Below, in pieces: positions 27,378 to 36,533 of a DNA stretch of 64,000 nucleotides. Made by a program: the position numbers and the translations under genes. Positions within the stretch are counted from its first letter, which is position 1, and the number at the start of each line of letters is the position of its first letter. Where the stretch lies: positions 62,001-126,000 of the forward strand of contig NZ_JAFBDS010000010.1 of NCBI RefSeq assembly GCF_016908375.1, written 5' to 3'. Below the pieces are notes generated by a model. The model worked only from the letters and a program-made list of their open reading frames with translations, was not told the DNA's origin and did no database searches. Source of the stretch: Amphibacillus cookii (lineage in GTDB: Bacteria; Bacillota; Bacilli; Bacillales; Amphibacillaceae).

Positions 27378-28361
27378 TTATTTTACAGAAAAAATCTTAA
27401 CATAAGCACCTGTTTGTGCTTTTTGATACGTCGTTTCCTTTACTGCCTTTGCGTGTTCTGATAACTGTGAGGCGCTAACTAGCTGATAGCCATCCCATAT
27501 AGAGGGGTCGACAAGGCGGATTTTGCTCTTTCGATACACATCATAATCACACTGATGACCTGCTTGTACAATCACATCTGAATGTAATTGAGATAAATAA
27601 CTCTGTATCTGTGGTTGTTGGGAATCTTTAAGTTTAGTCATAACGGTGTTGTCATCTGTTAAAAGATCATTAAAATGTATTATCTTTTCAGTTAACGCTA
27701 TTTTTAAAACGCGCGCTAATCGATCATAACCATATACATTTAATGGGTCTAAGAAAAAATCAATCACTTCTTTATGATAGGTTTCCATAAACCACGTAGC
27801 TGCATCTAACTGATCAAGATAGAGCCTACCGTTCACGACAATTAAATGATCCAGGAAAGTTTGCACTTCTTTTATCGAAATATGACCATACCTGTGCATG
27901 TCCCTTATCGTATAGTCGATACGATCAGCACAAAGCTCAGGAGCAGATTGTTCAAGTAAGGTCCATTTCTTTTGATTAAACAAAATATCATCACTATCAT
28001 AAGCATACTTAGCAAGTATTGATGGGATCTCTGATTCCAATACGACATGTTGATAAATCTGTTCATGATAATCTTCATGTTGGTTATCTAAAGCAAAATC
28101 AATCACATGAGAAAATGCCGTATGGGAAATATCATGGAGTAATCCAACAATTTGCTCAGCAATTGAACCACCCACTTTTTTGATCAATAACATCACACCA
28201 ACTGAATGCTCGTAACGTGTGACCTCCCAATCTGGGTTGACTAAATAGCTGGCTCCACCTTGATGGATCTTCTTTAACCGTTGCACAGGTTGACTCTGGA
28301 TAAGTTCGACTAATACGTTGTCCAACTGAAACTCACCATATAATGGATCTGCGATATGCAA
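27378..28361 (-). CDS. HD-domain metal-dependent phosphohydrolase (YdhJ-like)
   Basis: A 327-residue cytoplasmic protein whose N-terminal half is an HD domain: RYEHSVGVMLL (His), then GLLHDISHTAFSHVIDF with the HD doublet, and later ELCADRIDYTIRDM with the closing Asp. Family members hydrolyse nucleotides or phosphoesters, some acting as dNTPases; B. subtilis YdhJ is of similar layout. The specific substrate is unknown. The start TTG 28361 follows GGGAGGGGAG by 5 bases; the longer frame upstream has no ribosome site. Confidence 0.8.
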   Translation of the reverse strand: MHIADPLYGEFQLDNVLVELIQSQPVQRLKKIHQGGASYLVNPDWEVTRYEHSVGVMLLIKKVGGSIAEQIVGLLHDISHTAFSHVIDFALDNQHEDYHEQIYQHVVLESEIPSILAKYAYDSDDILFNQKKWTLLEQSAPELCADRIDYTIRDMHRYGHISIKEVQTFLDHLIVVNGRLYLDQLDAATWFMETYHKEVIDFFLDPLNVYGYDRLARVLKIALTEKIIHFNDLLTDDNTVMTKLKDSQQPQIQSYLSQLHSDVIVQAGHQCDYDVYRKSKIRLVDPSIWDGYQLVSASQLSEHAKAVKETTYQKAQTGAYVKIFSVK

Positions 28362-28409
28362 ATTCTCCCCTCCCTTTCTAATAAATAAATTATAATTTAT
28401 TATACTGAG

Positions 28410-28467
28410 CAAATCAAGAACGCACGTTCTCTTTTTGGGTGTTTACGGACGGTTACCTGTGATTAAA
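28410..28467 (+). repeat. Dispersed modular repeat, copy I (3' part only)
   Basis: A 5'-truncated copy of about 58 bp: AATCAAGAACGCACGTTCTC, then TTTACGGACGGTTACCTGTG and a worn ATTAAA end. It abuts the terminator of the Drr-like exporter operon. Confidence 0.6.
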
Positions 28468-28473
28468 TAAATG

Positions 28474-28502
28474 AAGAGGCTATATTTTTCATATAGCCTC
28501 TT
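28474..28502 (-). terminator. Terminator of the Drr-like ABC exporter operon
   Basis: AAGAGGCTATAT / ATATAGCCTCTT hairpin just beyond the permease stop codon, followed on the minus strand by a T-rich stretch. Confidence 0.75.
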
Positions 28503-28520
28503 TATCTCCAACCCCATTTT

Positions 28521-29342
28521 TTATTTGCGTTTATATAAAAACATCGTTAATGGTCCAAAAATGGCAATTAATAAAACTGAAACCACACACACCCACAATA
28601 AAGCATGATAATCTGGTGTGCCCTCCATAAATCCTCTAACCGCATCAACTAATAATGATATAGGATTTACCTTAACAAAAGCGGCTAACCAATTTGGCAT
28701 CGTTTCAGGCGCCACAAATACATTACTGACAAACGTTGTTGGGAAAAGAATCATCATACTAGCTGCCATTAATGACTTCTCTGAACGCATAATTAAACTA
28801 AGTGTTGTCCAAATCCATGAAATGCTGAAGGAAAAAAACAATAGAATAGCCAAACCTAAGATAATACCTAAAATACCACCATCTGCTCGAAAGCCTAGTA
28901 AATAACCTAAAATAAGCATAATCGTAGAGGCCATTAAGTAACGAACAACATCAACGATCAAAGCACCGACCAATACAGATGGATTCCATATTGGCAACGT
29001 TCGAAAGCGATCAAAGATCCCTTTTTTAATATCGTTATTTAATTCAATTCCCGTGTACATGGTGATCATTACAACTGTTAAAACTAAGATACCAGGTAAA
29101 ACAAATTGCAAATAGGCACTTGTAGAACCGGCAATAGCGCCACCAAACAAATAAGTAAACATAAGCAAATAAATAACAGGAAAAGCAGTGACATCAAATA
29201 ATTGCTCAGGAACATATTTTATTTTCAACAGCATTCGCCCACTAAAAGTTGCACATGTCGATAATGGACTTGCTTTTTTTGGACGTGAACGATTAGACAA
29301 TGCTTGTTTAAGGGCTTCTGTTTGATTTAGATTTTGACTCAT
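28521..29342 (-). CDS. ABC-2 type exporter permease (DrrB-like)
   Basis: A 273-residue membrane component with six hydrophobic segments and the ABC-2 signature [21 protein letters not shown] in the first cytoplasmic loop, then [22 protein letters not shown] near the fifth segment. It pairs with the ATPase encoded immediately upstream (overlap of four bases). The family exports anthracyclines, other drugs or lipids; the substrate is not known for this pair. Ends about 20 bases before a terminator. Confidence 0.88.
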   Translation of the reverse strand: MSQNLNQTEALKQALSNRSRPKKASPLSTCATFSGRMLLKIKYVPEQLFDVTAFPVIYLLMFTYLFGGAIAGSTSAYLQFVLPGILVLTVVMITMYTGIELNNDIKKGIFDRFRTLPIWNPSVLVGALIVDVVRYLMASTIMLILGYLLGFRADGGILGIILGLAILLFFSFSISWIWTTLSLIMRSEKSLMAASMMILFPTTFVSNVFVAPETMPNWLAAFVKVNPISLLVDAVRGFMEGTPDYHALLWVCVVSVLLIAIFGPLTMFLYKRK

Positions 29343-30322
29343 ACATTCCCCTCCGCTTCTTTTACTTGATCCTCAACTGGTTTTCCGGTTAATGTTAGGA
29401 ATACTTCATCAAGACTCGGTTGACCTAGCGAAAAATCTGTAATCGTTATATTAGCAGATGCCAAATCTGTCAACGCTCGGGCAACATGTTTATGATCTGA
29501 CACTTGGGCTGTGATCACTAACGGATCCGAACCAAGTTGAACATCCACTTCTAGGGCCCCTTTTAATATCTGTGCTGCGTCGTCACGAGCTTCAGGATCT
29601 AATACGCGAACATGCAATTTACCGCTTCCAACAGATGCCTTCAGTTCACTACTCGTCCCCTCTGCAATCACTTTTCCATGATCAATCACCGCAATTCGGT
29701 CAGCAAGCTGGTCGGCTTCATCTAAGTATTGCGTGGTCAAGAGGACGGTTGTTCCAGCATCAACCAACAAGCGGATAATATCCCAAACTTGGTTTCGACT
29801 TCTAGGGTCTAGACCGGTTGTTGGCTCATCCAAAAATAGTATTTCAGGTGAAACAATAATACTTGCAGCTATATCAAGGCGCCTTCTCATACCGCCCGAA
29901 TAATTTTTCACCTGTCTTTTGGCCGCATCCTGTAAGTCAAAAGCAGTCAAAAGTTCTTGACCACGTTGTTTTGCTTCTTTTCGTGTGAACCCCAATAAGC
30001 GACCTATCATCACCATATTTTCCATCCCTGATAAATCTTCATCTAATGAGGCAAACTGGCCCGTTAAACTAATGCGCTGTCTGACTTGATCAGCATCTTT
30101 ACTCACATCAAAACCAAGTACTTTGGCCTTGCCTGCGTCAGCTTTCAACAATGTCGTTAACATACGAATCGTTGTCGTCTTACCTGCACCATTCGGCCCT
30201 AGCACACCGTAAATGGTGCCTTTTTTTACAGATAAATCTACCCCATCAACTGCTCGGTTCTCGCCAAAATGCTTAACAAGACCCACTGTTTCAATCGCCA
30301 ATTCTTCTTTTGAATTTGACAT
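29339..30322 (-). CDS. ABC exporter ATP-binding protein (DrrA-like)
   Basis: 327 residues. Walker [11 protein letters not shown]-loop [15 protein letters not shown], signature [16 protein letters not shown], Walker [13 protein letters not shown], and a C-terminal DUF4162-like regulatory extension ending FLTLTGKP typical of DrrA-type exporter ATPases. It forms a transporter with the permease encoded downstream. ATG 30322 is chosen, with AAAGGG 11 bases upstream; the GTG at 30331 is only two bases from it. Both genes are shared widely among Gram-positive bacteria as multidrug-type exporters. Confidence 0.9.
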   Translation of the reverse strand: MSNSKEELAIETVGLVKHFGENRAVDGVDLSVKKGTIYGVLGPNGAGKTTTIRMLTTLLKADAGKAKVLGFDVSKDADQVRQRISLTGQFASLDEDLSGMENMVMIGRLLGFTRKEAKQRGQELLTAFDLQDAAKRQVKNYSGGMRRRLDIAASIIVSPEILFLDEPTTGLDPRSRNQVWDIIRLLVDAGTTVLLTTQYLDEADQLADRIAVIDHGKVIAEGTSSELKASVGSGKLHVRVLDPEARDDAAQILKGALEVDVQLGSDPLVITAQVSDHKHVARALTDLASANITITDFSLGQPSLDEVFLTLTGKPVEDQVKEAEGNV

Positions 30323-30356
30323 CGAACTCACATCCCTTTCTCTAAATATGTAGTAG

Positions 30357-30642
30357 TATAAAAAACAAAACTTCGATCAGTGAGCGGAGGGCTACAGGAT
30401 GCAGGTCATCTAGACGTGGGCCTACAGGATGTAGGTCATGCAGACGTTGCCACAGGACGTGGCGGTTTTAGTCTGTCATCCTTCTTAAAGATGTGGTGGT
30501 TTTAGTCTACGATCTTACCCACCCACTAATGGTTCGTTGCGTGAATCAGGACATTAGCGTTCCCGTTAGCGCCCTTCTAAATAGATTGACCTCTACTCTC
30601 TATTTTGTGATGGGCGGTTTACGAACGGTTATCTGTGATAAA
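30357..30642 (+). repeat. Dispersed modular repeat, copy J (long, hairpin-rich)
   Basis: 286 bp. The 5' block (TATAAAAAACAAAACTTCGA), two CTACAGGATGYAGG units with CTAGACGTGGG/GCAGACGTT spacers, one GCCACAGGACGTGGC unit, two TTTAGTCT segments, GTTCGTTGCGTGAATCAGGAC, and a complete 3' block ending GGTTATCTGTGATAAA. Upstream of the Drr-like operon and oriented away from it. Confidence 0.85.
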
Positions 30643-30763
30643 ATTCAAATTAAAATAATAGCAATCACAACATCGTCTCGAAAACTCTAATAATAAAGTA
30701 CTACTAGAATAAATTCGGCAAACACCCGAACAAATCCTTTATCTTTTTCTTAAAGTATCACCA

Positions 30764-30792
30764 TTCTATCCATCTAACAGATAAGATATAAT
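30764..30792 (+). promoter_or_regulatory. Possible promoter of the MazG-like gene
   Basis: A perfect -10 TATAAT (30787-30792) with a weak -35 TTCTAT 17 bases upstream, about 38 bases before the ATG. Confidence 0.4.
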
Positions 30793-30829
30793 AAAGGCTA
30801 ACGTCTATTTAAAGTAGGGAGAGATACAA

Positions 30830-31123
30830 ATGGAACAACTCATTCAAGACATTAAGCAAATGAGTGCACATGAGAAAAAGACACTCGAACAAATGGGACT
30901 TAAGCTGTCTGAAGAAGTCGGTGAAACAAATCAAGCGATCTTGTCTTATTTAAAAGCAAGTGGCAATGCTTATAAACAGCTCGGCTTAGACGACGTCAAA
31001 GAAGAGTGTGTCGATGTTATGTTAATTGCTTTGGCGTTATATTTTAGATTGTCTGAATCAGACGACGAACTTAAGGCGCTCATACGAAAAAAGCTTAAAA
31101 AATGGCAAGAGAAAGTAAATTAG
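30830..31123 (+). CDS. MazG-like nucleotide pyrophosphohydrolase family protein
   Basis: A 97-residue all-helical protein of the MazG/dUTPase-like superfamily, which cleaves non-canonical or excess NTPs to NMP and pyrophosphate. The metal-binding motif is split as in the family: GLKLSEEVGETNQAIL (ExxE) and KEECVDVMLIALAL (ExxD). It is a single MazG domain, much shorter than E. coli MazG. GGGAG is 9 bases from the ATG. Monocistronic; a housecleaning role is likely but substrate unknown. Confidence 0.75.
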   Translation: MEQLIQDIKQMSAHEKKTLEQMGLKLSEEVGETNQAILSYLKASGNAYKQLGLDDVKEECVDVMLIALALYFRLSESDDELKALIRKKLKKWQEKVN

Positions 31124-31145
31124 GTTAATGTATAATCCACATTAT

Positions 31146-31185
31146 AATTATTATGGCGTTTATCCATTAAAACGTCATAATAATT
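31146..31185. terminator. Hairpin between the convergent MazG-like and tag genes
   Basis: AATTATTATGGCGTTT / AAAACGTCATAATAATT stem; T-runs are poor, so terminator function is uncertain. Confidence 0.4.
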
Positions 31186-31216
31186 CACGACCATTTACCT
31201 TAACCATAACTTTTAC

Positions 31217-31780
31217 TTATCGCTTATTAATAGAATGATACTGGCATGTTATCAGATGATCGTCTACCATACCTATAGCCTGCATGAAAGAATAGATAGT
31301 GACTGGTCCAACAAATTTAAAACCGCGCTTTTTTAAATCTCTACTAATCTGTTTAGATAACAGCGTCTCAACAGGGATTTGTTTTTCCGAACGCCAACTA
31401 TTTACAACTGGCTTATCATCCAAATAGTGCCAAAAGAATTTTGCTAAACTACCGAATTCCTCTTGAATCTTCAATACGGCTTTAGCGTTATTTCGAACAG
31501 ATTGCAACTTGGCCAAATGTTTAATTACATCACCCTCTGCTTTAATCTGTGCTAATTGTTGATCAGTTAACCTTGCGCAATAGTTGATATCGAAATTGTG
31601 AAACGCAGCTCGATAACCTTGGCGCTTTGATAAAACAATATACCATGACAAACCTGCTTGTGCACCTTCTAATGATAACATTTCAAACAAATAACGATCA
31701 TCTTTACTAATCACACCCCACTCATTATCATGATAGCTTTGCATGAGTGTATGATTGCCAGGCCAAGAACACGATCCCAT
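31217..31780 (-). CDS. tag: DNA-3-methyladenine glycosylase I
   Basis: A 187-residue Tag-family glycosylase that removes 3-methyladenine from DNA. The N-terminus CSWPGNHTLMQSYHDNEWGV, the LFEMLSLEGAQAGLSWYIVL block and GFKFVGPVTIYSFMQAIGMVDDH are diagnostic. The zinc ligands are visible (Cys near the N-terminus, His in YHDNEWG, and the C-terminal His and Cys in DDHLITCQYH). Start 31780 follows AGGGGG by 7 bases. Monocistronic. Confidence 0.93.
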   Translation of the reverse strand: MGSCSWPGNHTLMQSYHDNEWGVISKDDRYLFEMLSLEGAQAGLSWYIVLSKRQGYRAAFHNFDINYCARLTDQQLAQIKAEGDVIKHLAKLQSVRNNAKAVLKIQEEFGSLAKFFWHYLDDKPVVNSWRSEKQIPVETLLSKQISRDLKKRGFKFVGPVTIYSFMQAIGMVDDHLITCQYHSINKR

Positions 31781-32172
31781 TATGTATTCCCCCTCGTATA
31801 ATATGTTTTTAAACCTATTAATTCTACTCACTTTTCCGAATGGCAGCTTAATAACGCGTTAGCTTTCACTGCTGAAGGACACTTTCCGAAAGACAGATTT
31901 AAAAAGTATTAGCTAAATCTTTGAACGAAATTCCAGTACAACACTTCATTTTACTAGTCTAGTTTAACTTTAATTTTAGCAAATTGAACCTTGACAATTA
32001 AATCATTCATTATTTACTGACATCATATCACAGGTTTTCTATTCCAAATATTAATGTAGTCGCTCAATATGATAACAGACACTAATTCCATTCTAACAAA
32101 TTCAACCACCTATTCGCATGATTATTTCGATGATCATCTCCTCTAGCTATGATACGTATCGACCATGGGTCG

Positions 32173-32279
32173 CCCCCACCGATTAGTCGTTAAGTGAATG
32201 AAGACATTAGCGCCGTTAGTTCCCGCCTTAATAGAGGATCTCTGCTCTCTATTTTGAGCCAGCGGTTATCTGTGATAAA
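32173..32279 (+). repeat. Dispersed modular repeat, copy K (5' truncated)
   Basis: About 107 bp: CCACCGATTAGTCGTTAAGTG, ACATTAGCGCCGTTAGTTCC, inner CTCTCTATTTTGAG arm and GGTTATCTGTGATAAA. The first block is absent or unrecognisable. It lies in the gap 31781-32359, which otherwise holds only the terminator of the next gene. Confidence 0.75.
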
Positions 32280-32318
32280 AAACGTCAATCCATTTATTAA
32301 AGAAGTAGTAATAGTAAA

Positions 32319-32353
32319 TAAAAACTCTGTTTCATGAAGCAACAGAGTTTTTA
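32319..32353 (-). terminator. Terminator of the CsxC-like gene
   Basis: AAAAACTCTGTTT / AACAGAGTTTTT hairpin, minus strand, followed by T-rich sequence. Confidence 0.85.
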
Positions 32354-32359
32354 TAGACG

Positions 32360-33199
32360 TTATTTATCGAGACTCTCAATCCTAGCAACAATCGCTTTAA
32401 TCCGTTCTTTTGCACTTTCATATTCCTGATCATTTGTCGTAGCTTGAGCTTTACTATCTTGTTTTTCGTTCTTAGCTACTTTGCCCTCACTCGGTTGATC
32501 AACTTGGGCTCCAAAGCCTCCTATCGGTAAAGAAGTTTGTTGCTTTTGATAAAGTTTAAAGAATAAGACAACTTCTGCTTTTTCTACGATTTTGTGAAAG
32601 CGCCCATATTGATCGACGTCTTTATGAAGATCTAAATCGTTGACCACGCTAAATAGCAACTTACACTCTATCGGTTCATTATAAAATTCATAACTGGCTC
32701 CACCTGAAACGTGGCGCTCCGCCCCATGACCTTTTTTGTCAAGATATATTCTCTCATTGGATATGGTAGATTTTTGACTAAACTGCTCTTCCGGTGATCG
32801 GAAAACCCGAAAGCTTTGGTTACAGCTGAACGGCACGTTAACAGCATAGTCATGCACGTAACCTTTATAATCATCTACATATTGAATATTTTTATGAACA
32901 TAACCTGACACAAATACTTTTACTTCAGGAAAAAAGCCTCGCCCCGGAATGACTGATGGAATCGCTTTGCACTGCGTAATATGCACATTTCTCTTTATAC
33001 TCTTAATTTCTCTAGCTTGAGAAGGAAGCTTAATTTCTGACTCGACTAATGCCTGTAATTCGGCATCTGCTAAAACAACAGGAATATACGCATTCCCACC
33101 AAAATAAGATGCGCTGTCACAGTCTACTCTGGTTGTCTTCGCTTCGTGCTGCTTTATTGGCTTCTTGCACATCGCTTCTAATTGATTTTTCTCCTCCAA
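32360..33199 (-). CDS. Spore-surface-like protein (CsxC/SPOCS-related, tentative)
   Basis: A 279-residue soluble protein without a signal peptide. The central region has paired strand motifs typical of proteins with SPOCS or CsxC-like domains found on endospore surfaces: REIKSIKRNVHITQCKAIPS, VKVFVSGYVHKNIQYV and HDYAVNVPFSCNQSFRVF, then a YEFYNEPIECKLLFSVVNDLD segment. The C-terminal 60 residues are charged and low-complexity with a short helix. The family resemblance is from memory of motifs, so confidence is moderate; it would imply an endospore-forming host. TTG start with GGAGAGG 6 bases upstream. Confidence 0.5.
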   Translation of the reverse strand: MEEKNQLEAMCKKPIKQHEAKTTRVDCDSASYFGGNAYIPVVLADAELQALVESEIKLPSQAREIKSIKRNVHITQCKAIPSVIPGRGFFPEVKVFVSGYVHKNIQYVDDYKGYVHDYAVNVPFSCNQSFRVFRSPEEQFSQKSTISNERIYLDKKGHGAERHVSGGASYEFYNEPIECKLLFSVVNDLDLHKDVDQYGRFHKIVEKAEVVLFFKLYQKQQTSLPIGGFGAQVDQPSEGKVAKNEKQDSKAQATTNDQEYESAKERIKAIVARIESLDK

Positions 33200-33392
33200 A
33201 TAAGTCCTCTCCTTTCTTTATCAATTATCTTTCAATATTGGTATATGCTTGAAAGAGAGGATTGGCATGGTCTAAGTGTGGAAGGTATATAACCATTTTC
33301 ATAATGATGGCTAACACTAAAAAGAAATCAATCGGTCCTATCAAATCACATTTGTCCCCTTATGCATGCATTGAATGGTTTCACGTTTTTTC

Positions 33393-33539
33393 ATAAAATA
33401 AAACTTCAACCAGTTGGCATTTACGTTTTTAACCCACTGATGGTTAGCTGAGTGAATCAGGACATTAACGTCCGTTATCTTCCACCTAAATAGATGATCG
33501 CTGCTCTCTATTTCGAGACGGACGCTTATCTGTGATAAA
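33393..33539 (+). repeat. Dispersed modular repeat, copy L
   Basis: A medium copy (147 bp): ATAAAATAAAACTTCAACCA, CCCACTGATGGTTAGCTGAG, ACATTAACGTCCGTTATC, CTCTCTATTTCGAGACGG and TTATCTGTGATAAA. It is the only recognisable feature in the gap 33200-33651. Confidence 0.8.
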
Positions 33540-33651
33540 TAATTTCATGGAAAATACGTTAATCTAATTAACAACTATGGTAAACTTTATTATACAATTA
33601 CACGGTCGAATCGTGTTATAAATGAAACCATAAATATAAAGGAAGGTTTAT

Positions 33652-34347
33652 ATGTCGCATGATAAAATAGCAGCAACATACGATCGATTATGGCAAGAAG
33701 CGATTAAAGCGAAAGCATTTAATGTTGGCACAGACCTTTTAAATCAACAAGACGACTCTAAACGTGCTATTTCTCTGATCTGTCGTCCATCACGAGCTGT
33801 CCAACAGGCAATTATGCGTTTTTTAAAACAGGCTTACCAGTTAGAACCCGATCAATATTATTATCAACCGACTGAATTCCATACAACGATTCTTTCAATT
33901 ATCTCATGTGCCTCGCATATAGATACGAGTCAACTCAGTTACACACCATACATAGAAGCCATTGAAAAAGCTGTACGCACTATTCCTTCATTTCAAATTA
34001 ACTACGAAGGCATCACCGCCTCACCGGACGGTGTGATGATTCAAGGCTTTCCCGATGATTCAACATTGGTGTTATTACGAGACAACATCAGGAAAAATAT
34101 TAAAGAAGCAGATGTACTGAATACATTGGATCAACGCTATAAAGCCCACACTGCCCATATTACTTGCCTCCGATTTCAGCAGTCTTATCTAAAACATAGG
34201 AAAGATTTTTTTAACTTCTTAGCAGAGAATCGATCCTTGTCCTTTGGAACAAGTAAAATTTCTGAGATAGAGTTGGTAAGAAATAATTGGTTCATGCAGC
34301 ATGACCAGACAGAACAGATAGCGACTGTTCCGTTGCTATCCACATGA
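33652..34347 (+). CDS. 2H phosphoesterase superfamily protein (2'-5' RNA ligase-like)
   Basis: A 231-residue protein with the two HxT motifs of the 2H superfamily: EFHTTILSI around residue 77 and TAHITCLRF around residue 174, separated by about 95 residues as expected for the LigT/YjcG-type fold. Such enzymes hydrolyse cyclic phosphates or 2'-5' bonds in nucleotides or RNA ends; the actual substrate is unknown. An AAGGAAGG ribosome site precedes the ATG. Monocistronic. After the stop, 34350-34505 contains GC-richer sequence that I could not identify. Confidence 0.7.
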   Translation: MSHDKIAATYDRLWQEAIKAKAFNVGTDLLNQQDDSKRAISLICRPSRAVQQAIMRFLKQAYQLEPDQYYYQPTEFHTTILSIISCASHIDTSQLSYTPYIEAIEKAVRTIPSFQINYEGITASPDGVMIQGFPDDSTLVLLRDNIRKNIKEADVLNTLDQRYKAHTAHITCLRFQQSYLKHRKDFFNFLAENRSLSFGTSKISEIELVRNNWFMQHDQTEQIATVPLLST

Positions 34348-34505
34348 AAGTTTTTGAGCAAACGTTCAAAACTTAAATTTCTTTCACAGGCTGGAAAGCT
34401 TTAAATAATAAGAGGCTGTATTGTATAAAGGAAGGGGCTTGGGGATCAGGAATAGCGGTCGAGAATCGCAGGGCTACAAACGGTGAAGTTTTCTCCAGGA
34501 AAGGG

Positions 34506-34823
34506 TAAAAACGAACCTTCAATCAGTAGACGGAGGGCTACAGGATGTAGGTTATGCAGACGTGGGCCTACAGGATGTAGGTTATGCAGACGTTGCCACA
34601 GGACGTGGCGGTCTTAGTCTGTAATCCTTCTTAAAATTAAGGACGTGGCGGTCTTAGTCCGTAATCCTTCTTAAAGATGTGGGGGTTTTAGTCTACGATC
34701 TTACCCACCCACTAATGGTTCGTTGAGTGAATCCGAACATTAGCGTCCGTTATCACCACCTCAATCGATTTGCTCTACTCTCTATTTTGAGGTGGGGTTT
34801 TACGGACGGTTATCTGTGATAAA
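34506..34823 (+). repeat. Dispersed modular repeat, copy M (longest, 318 bp)
   Basis: 5' block AAAAACGAACCTTCAATCAG; two CTACAGGATGTAGG units; one GCCACAGGACGTGGC unit; a tandem duplication of the GGACGTGGCGGTCTTAGTC section; GGTTTTAGTCTACGATC; GTTCGTTGAGTGAATCCG; and a complete 3' block in which CACCTCAA/TTGAGGTG and CGTCCGT/ACGGACG form nested stems. The 3' end abuts the mtlD terminator. Confidence 0.9.
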
Positions 34824-34856
34824 TGAAGACCGAACATATCCGTTCGATCTTCATTT
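34821..34856 (-). terminator. Terminator of the mtlRFD operon
   Basis: AAATGAAGACCGAAC / GTTCGATCTTCATTT hairpin downstream of mtlD, touching the end of repeat copy M. Confidence 0.75.
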
Positions 34857-34935
34857 ATGATCTTTGTCATAACTGCGACACCCCAACAGAAACTTAGCAT
34901 TGATCAGTTCGCCAACTATCAAGGTGAACTAACCC

Positions 34936-36084
34936 TCAAGTTAATGCATCTAATTGTTTTATAACCGCTTCAATCAACGGATGATCTTGTCCTAGTTCAG
35001 CGACCTCTGCCAATGCTTGCGAATAACCCTTGGCGTTTACTTTTGTTTGAAGTTCAACTGCTTCTTGATCTTCTTGATAATCAAAACTTAATGCCGCAGC
35101 AATTGCCTTAGCTAGATAAACCGGCTCTTCGCCAAATAATTCAAGATACAACGTAGCCGGTCGAATGAATCGATCATTTTTACTCAATTTCCGTAACGGC
35201 CCTCGTGCTACACGTGTCACTTGATCAGATATATGTGGATTTAGAAAGCGCGAAATAATTTTCTCAATGTAGGCCTCGTGTTCTGCTTGATCAAATCCAA
35301 ACTGCTTCACAATCACGCGCCCGGTTTCTTTTAAAGCACCCTTGACTAAACTGAGCACTTGAGAAGAATCCATCGCTTCCTTAATTGTACTGAACCCCAT
35401 GTTATAACCTAAATAAGCAGCAACTGCATGACCTGTATTAACGGTAAACAGCTTGCGCTCTATAAATGGAGCAAGATCAGATACATAAGTAACTCCTGCA
35501 ATATTAGGCTTCTCCCCTTTAATCGCTTCTTGATCAACCACCCACTCATAGTAAGGTTCAACCGACACGGTCAATAATTGTTCATGTGATTGATTAGGAA
35601 CGATTCGATCAACAGCAGCATTTGGAAAACCAACACGTTTATTGATCATACTTTGATCCTGAGCAGACATGTTCTCAAGTATATGATCTTTTAATAAGCC
35701 ACTTCCGCCAATCATATTCTCACAAGCAATCACGTTAACCGAGGGTTTATTTTCTTTTAGACGCTTTGCTAAGCCTTTAGCAAGTAATTCAGCAATAATC
35801 GGTAAGATAGAGGCGCCTACGGCTGTTGTAATGATATCTGCCTCAACAATTGCATCCACTACCGCTTCAGGGTTTGTTGCACTATTAATACCAGAAATAT
35901 TTGTTACTTGTTCCTGATTTTGTGCTTGGTCAGCCAGTATCACCGTATACGTTTGTTTTTGATTGATTTCATCAATGACTTGCTTATTAATATCAACAAA
36001 AGTCGTGTGATATCCTGATCTGTCTAGCAGCAAGCCAATAAAGCCTCGACCAATATTACCTGCACCAAAATGAACAGCCTTCAT
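34936..36084 (-). CDS. mtlD: Mannitol-1-phosphate 5-dehydrogenase
   Basis: A 382-residue NAD-dependent enzyme oxidising mannitol-1-phosphate to fructose-6-phosphate. The N-terminal MKAVHFGAGNIGRGFIGLLL is the family's dinucleotide-binding motif; VGFPNAAVDRIVPNQ and ERKLFTVNTGHAVAAYLGY (catalytic Lys/Asn/His region) follow. It begins one base after the mtlF stop codon, as the last gene of the mannitol locus. Confidence 0.96.
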   Translation of the reverse strand: MKAVHFGAGNIGRGFIGLLLDRSGYHTTFVDINKQVIDEINQKQTYTVILADQAQNQEQVTNISGINSATNPEAVVDAIVEADIITTAVGASILPIIAELLAKGLAKRLKENKPSVNVIACENMIGGSGLLKDHILENMSAQDQSMINKRVGFPNAAVDRIVPNQSHEQLLTVSVEPYYEWVVDQEAIKGEKPNIAGVTYVSDLAPFIERKLFTVNTGHAVAAYLGYNMGFSTIKEAMDSSQVLSLVKGALKETGRVIVKQFGFDQAEHEAYIEKIISRFLNPHISDQVTRVARGPLRKLSKNDRFIRPATLYLELFGEEPVYLAKAIAAALSFDYQEDQEAVELQTKVNAKGYSQALAEVAELGQDHPLIEAVIKQLDALT

Positions 36085-36519
36085 TTAGTTCACCCCACTA
36101 AAAAGATCAATAATTTCTTGCTTTGAAGAAGCTTGAATTAAGATCTGAATATTATTTTCCTCTGCACAAACTAGGGCGATTTTTGATAAAATCTCCAAGT
36201 GTTCGTCTCCTTTTCCAGCAATCCCTATTAAAATATTGACCGTATTACCATTAAAATCGACACCATCAGGGCAAATAACAACAGATAACCCGGTTTCCTT
36301 CACTGCTTTTTTGGCATCCTCAGTACCATGTGGAATCGCCACATTATTGCCGATATATGTCGTTGTCACCTGTTCTCTTTCTATCATTTTATCGACATAT
36401 GATGCTTCTACATAGCCATTATCAACTAATATTTGTCCAGTAAAGCGGATTGCCGCTTCTTTATCTGTTAATGTTGCTCCTAAAGTGATATTGTCTTTTG
36501 TCAAAATTTCTTTTGCCAT
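36085..36519 (-). CDS. mtlF: PTS mannitol-specific EIIA component
   Basis: A 144-residue cytoplasmic EIIA of the mannitol/fructose type. It takes the phosphate from HPr on the His in VAIPHGTEDAKKAV and passes it to EIIB of MtlA; GIAGKGDEHLEILSKIA is also typical. ATG 36519 is selected because GGAG precedes it by 9 bases. It lies between mtlR and mtlD. Confidence 0.95.
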   Translation of the reverse strand: MAKEILTKDNITLGATLTDKEAAIRFTGQILVDNGYVEASYVDKMIEREQVTTTYIGNNVAIPHGTEDAKKAVKETGLSVVICPDGVDFNGNTVNILIGIAGKGDEHLEILSKIALVCAEENNIQILIQASSKQEIIDLFSGVN

Positions 36520-36533
36520 GTTGAACACTCCAA

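Noticed and set aside
30360-30500. CRISPR-like look of repeated CTACAGGATGTAGG units
   Set aside because: Units are few, spacers are not of constant length, no cas genes are near, and the same units recur at many loci inside the dispersed element.
34380-34505. GC-richer segment after the 2H phosphoesterase gene, considered as a small RNA gene
   Set aside because: No promoter, terminator or resemblance to SRP, 6S, RNase P or tmRNA could be shown.
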